A stretch of DNA of 11,753 nt from an uncultured Treponema sp. Lineage in GTDB: Bacteria > Spirochaetota > Spirochaetia > Treponematales > Treponemataceae. Numbering within the stretch: the stretch's first letter is position 1; the number at the start of each line of letters is the position of its first letter. The translations under genes and the position numbers were made by a program. The notes beneath the pieces were generated by a model. That model was not told the origin of the DNA. It searched no databases and was given only the letters and a program-made list of their open reading frames with translations. The stretch covers positions 1 through 11,753 of the forward strand of contig CAMOEE010000066.1 in NCBI GenBank assembly GCA_946611835.1. The letters are read 5' to 3'. This document shows, in pieces, positions 10,132 to 11,753 of the stretch.

Positions 10132-11753
10132 CTACTGTTTTCCATTATTTGCAAAATTACTTACAGTAGTTGATTGGGCATTAAGATTGTTGAGCGTTCC
10201 TTCCATTTGGCTATATTTATTTCTGAGTTGTGATTCTTTCGAAGCTAGCTGACTTTCGAGTTTGCGGATATTTGCCTCAGATGCTTTTATTTTTGTGTTG
10301 ATTCCGCTGTTTTTACTTGCTATGATGCCACCACTCTGAACCCAACTTGTTAACTGTTTGTCGATTGCATAACCGATACCTGAATCTACGACTAAATCTC
10401 CGTCCGAATCGTAACCGAAAAGATTTTTAATTTCGTCCATGTGTTCGTCGAGTGCGCTGTCGAGTTTTTTCTCATCGATTTCCAGATATCCGCGCATTTG
10501 GCTTGCCACATATCCGCCTGTGCTTCCAGATGCTCTGCTGGAAATTCCTATCTGACTTAACATTGTAAGCGTGGCATCGTCTGCCCATCGGTAATTTGCC
10601 GTAACGATAGCACGAAGCGAAGATTTTCCGTTTGTGAGAGAAAAGTCATTTTGGAACATGCCTAATTTAGCTTCTGCCTCTTCTTTTTCGGAATCGGAAA
10701 GGTAGTCAAGCTCTGATATGATTTCAGGCTTGTTTTCACTTAAAATCGTCATTTCAGCCAAAACCTGATTGTATCGGCCGACAAATTCAATCAGGGCATC
10801 TTTCGCACTTTCTTTGTCACTTGTAATGTCAATTGTTGCCGTTCTTTCTGTTGCCTGATGCACATTGAGGGTGACATTAGGAACGACATCATCTATTTTG
10901 TTTGTGGGGCGGGTTATTGTAATTCCCTCGTATTTTAATACTGCATCTCCCGCCTCTGAAATTGGATTGACAGGTGAGTATCCAAGATTCTTTTTTTCAT
11001 CGTATGCTGAGAATTGTGATATTGCGATTTGTGTTCCTGTGTTTCGATTCCTGATGACTATACTTTCGATATCGGGATAGTCTTTGAGTGAAAGAGAAAC
11101 CGTTTTTTCGCCGGTCTCTTCGTCAACTTTTAAAAGTGCCGTGTCGATTTTAACTTCACTGCCATTTTTATTGTGAACATAAAAATCATCATGTTCTGTA
11201 ACAGGAACAAGCGGTTCGATTTCTACTGGCGGAAGATTTGTTTCTATTTGTTCATTTTGAACGGTGATTGTTTCGAATGTCGCGACTCCAGCTTCTGGAA
11301 GTTCTGGTCTGGTCGTGCGTTTTATGTTCAGTTCCTCGGTTAAATCTTCTACTTGTTCCGTAGAATAACTGAATTCAAAAATTTCAGAATTTACGGAAAG
11401 ATATTCTTCTGGAATAGCGAGGGTGAGACCGCTCCGGGGAGGAACTAATAGCTTTCCAGTCTCCTCATCAAAAGAAATGAAGTTTTTGGAGAGTGCTGGA
11501 AGACCATCCTGCTCAACATCTGGTATTTTTGAATCGACAAGAGTTTTCTCATCAATTGGATTTTCATATTCTGAAAGATTTGTGCCGAAGATACTGGTTT
11601 CTTTTTTGCTTTTTTCAACGATTTTATTGTCTAGTGCGAATGTGAGTGCATCATCTTTTAAAACTAGTCTGTTTTCTTCGCCTGTTTTTAGTGATTCTAT
11701 AAGTAAGGATGACTTTCCGTTGCTTACTCCAACGAGAGAGGCTTTCAGTGTAT
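10132..11753 (-). CDS. fliD: Flagellar filament cap protein, N-terminus outside window
   Basis: The frame is open from the stop at 10132 to the right edge, giving 539 C-terminal residues; the start and an estimated 100 or so residues are missing. A GTG at 10861-10863 is not the real start, because conserved FliD sequence continues upstream without a stop. Recognisable parts are NPISEAGDAVLKYEGI, then TITRPTNKIDDVVPNVTLNV just before that GTG, and the C-terminal coiled coil (ANIRKLESQLASKESQLRNK and the KYSQMEGTLNNL end). FliD forms the cap that folds flagellin at the filament tip; in spirochetes this tip is periplasmic. The middle region (plus-strand coordinates about 11150-11650) is acidic and Glu/Pro-rich and looks like the variable domain. 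It heads the minus-strand unit; its promoter is off the edge. Confidence 0.93.
   Translation of the reverse strand, partial: TLKASLVGVSNGKSSLLIESLKTGEENRLVLKDDALTFALDNKIVEKSKKETSIFGTNLSEYENPIDEKTLVDSKIPDVEQDGLPALSKNFISFDEETGKLLVPPRSGLTLAIPEEYLSVNSEIFEFSYSTEQVEDLTEELNIKRTTRPELPEAGVATFETITVQNEQIETNLPPVEIEPLVPVTEHDDFYVHNKNGSEVKIDTALLKVDEETGEKTVSLSLKDYPDIESIVIRNRNTGTQIAISQFSAYDEKKNLGYSPVNPISEAGDAVLKYEGITITRPTNKIDDVVPNVTLNVHQATERTATIDITSDKESAKDALIEFVGRYNQVLAEMTILSENKPEIISELDYLSDSEKEEAEAKLGMFQNDFSLTNGKSSLRAIVTANYRWADDATLTMLSQIGISSRASGSTGGYVASQMRGYLEIDEKKLDSALDEHMDEIKNLFGYDSDGDLVVDSGIGYAIDKQLTSWVQSGGIIASKNSGINTKIKASEANIRKLESQLASKESQLRNKYSQMEGTLNNLNAQSTTVSNFANNGKQ

Noticed and set aside
10132..10863. 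A complete 243-aa gene starting at GTG 10863
   Set aside because: The frame stays open to the window edge and encodes conserved FliD sequence upstream, so this GTG is an internal Val codon.

Overview
The window looks like a spirochete chromosome, most likely Treponema. The flagellar proteins (FlgK, FlgL, FliW, CsrA, FliD) and the gene orders flgN-flgK-flgL-fliW-csrA and fliD-hypothetical-PilZ-hypothetical-tsaE-tsaB are what I would expect there. The genus is an inference from protein character and gene order; no rRNA or species marker is present.

Layout. (1) 1-1574, minus strand: the first codons of clpP, a strong intrinsic terminator, and complete tig (trigger factor). (2) 1642-2275, minus strand: six tRNA genes, transcribed in the order His(GUG), Arg(UCG), Lys(CUU), Leu(UAG), Gly(GCC), Gly(GCC). 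A good sigma70-type promoter precedes tRNA-His, and a hairpin plus U-tract follows the last Gly. The two Gly genes are an exact 81-base tandem duplication. (3) 2276-2594: a gene-free divergent region with the tRNA promoter, a GC-rich multi-hairpin extragenic element that resembles a dispersed repeat, and a near-consensus sigma28 (FliA) flagellar promoter pointing at flgN. (4) 2595-6989, plus strand: flgN, flgK, flgL, fliW, csrA. This is the late-flagellar unit: hook-filament junction proteins, their export chaperone, and the FliW/CsrA module that tunes flagellin translation. A long inverted repeat lies between flgK and flgL. (5) 6978-11753, minus strand: fliD (runs off the right edge), a 196-aa unknown protein, a membrane-anchored PilZ protein, a 90-aa unknown protein, tsaE and tsaB. 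The flagellar cap, a predicted cyclic-di-GMP effector and two enzymes of tRNA t6A synthesis therefore appear to share a transcription unit.

The two flagellar units converge. csrA and tsaB overlap by 12 bases at their 3' ends, and the best csrA terminator lies inside the antisense of the tsaB coding region. Most of the window is recognisable housekeeping and motility sequence. The least explained parts are the 196-aa and 90-aa proteins, the structured element at 2363-2525, the flgK-flgL inverted repeat, and the convergent overlap. I saw no CRISPR array, insertion sequence, phage gene or toxin-antitoxin pair.
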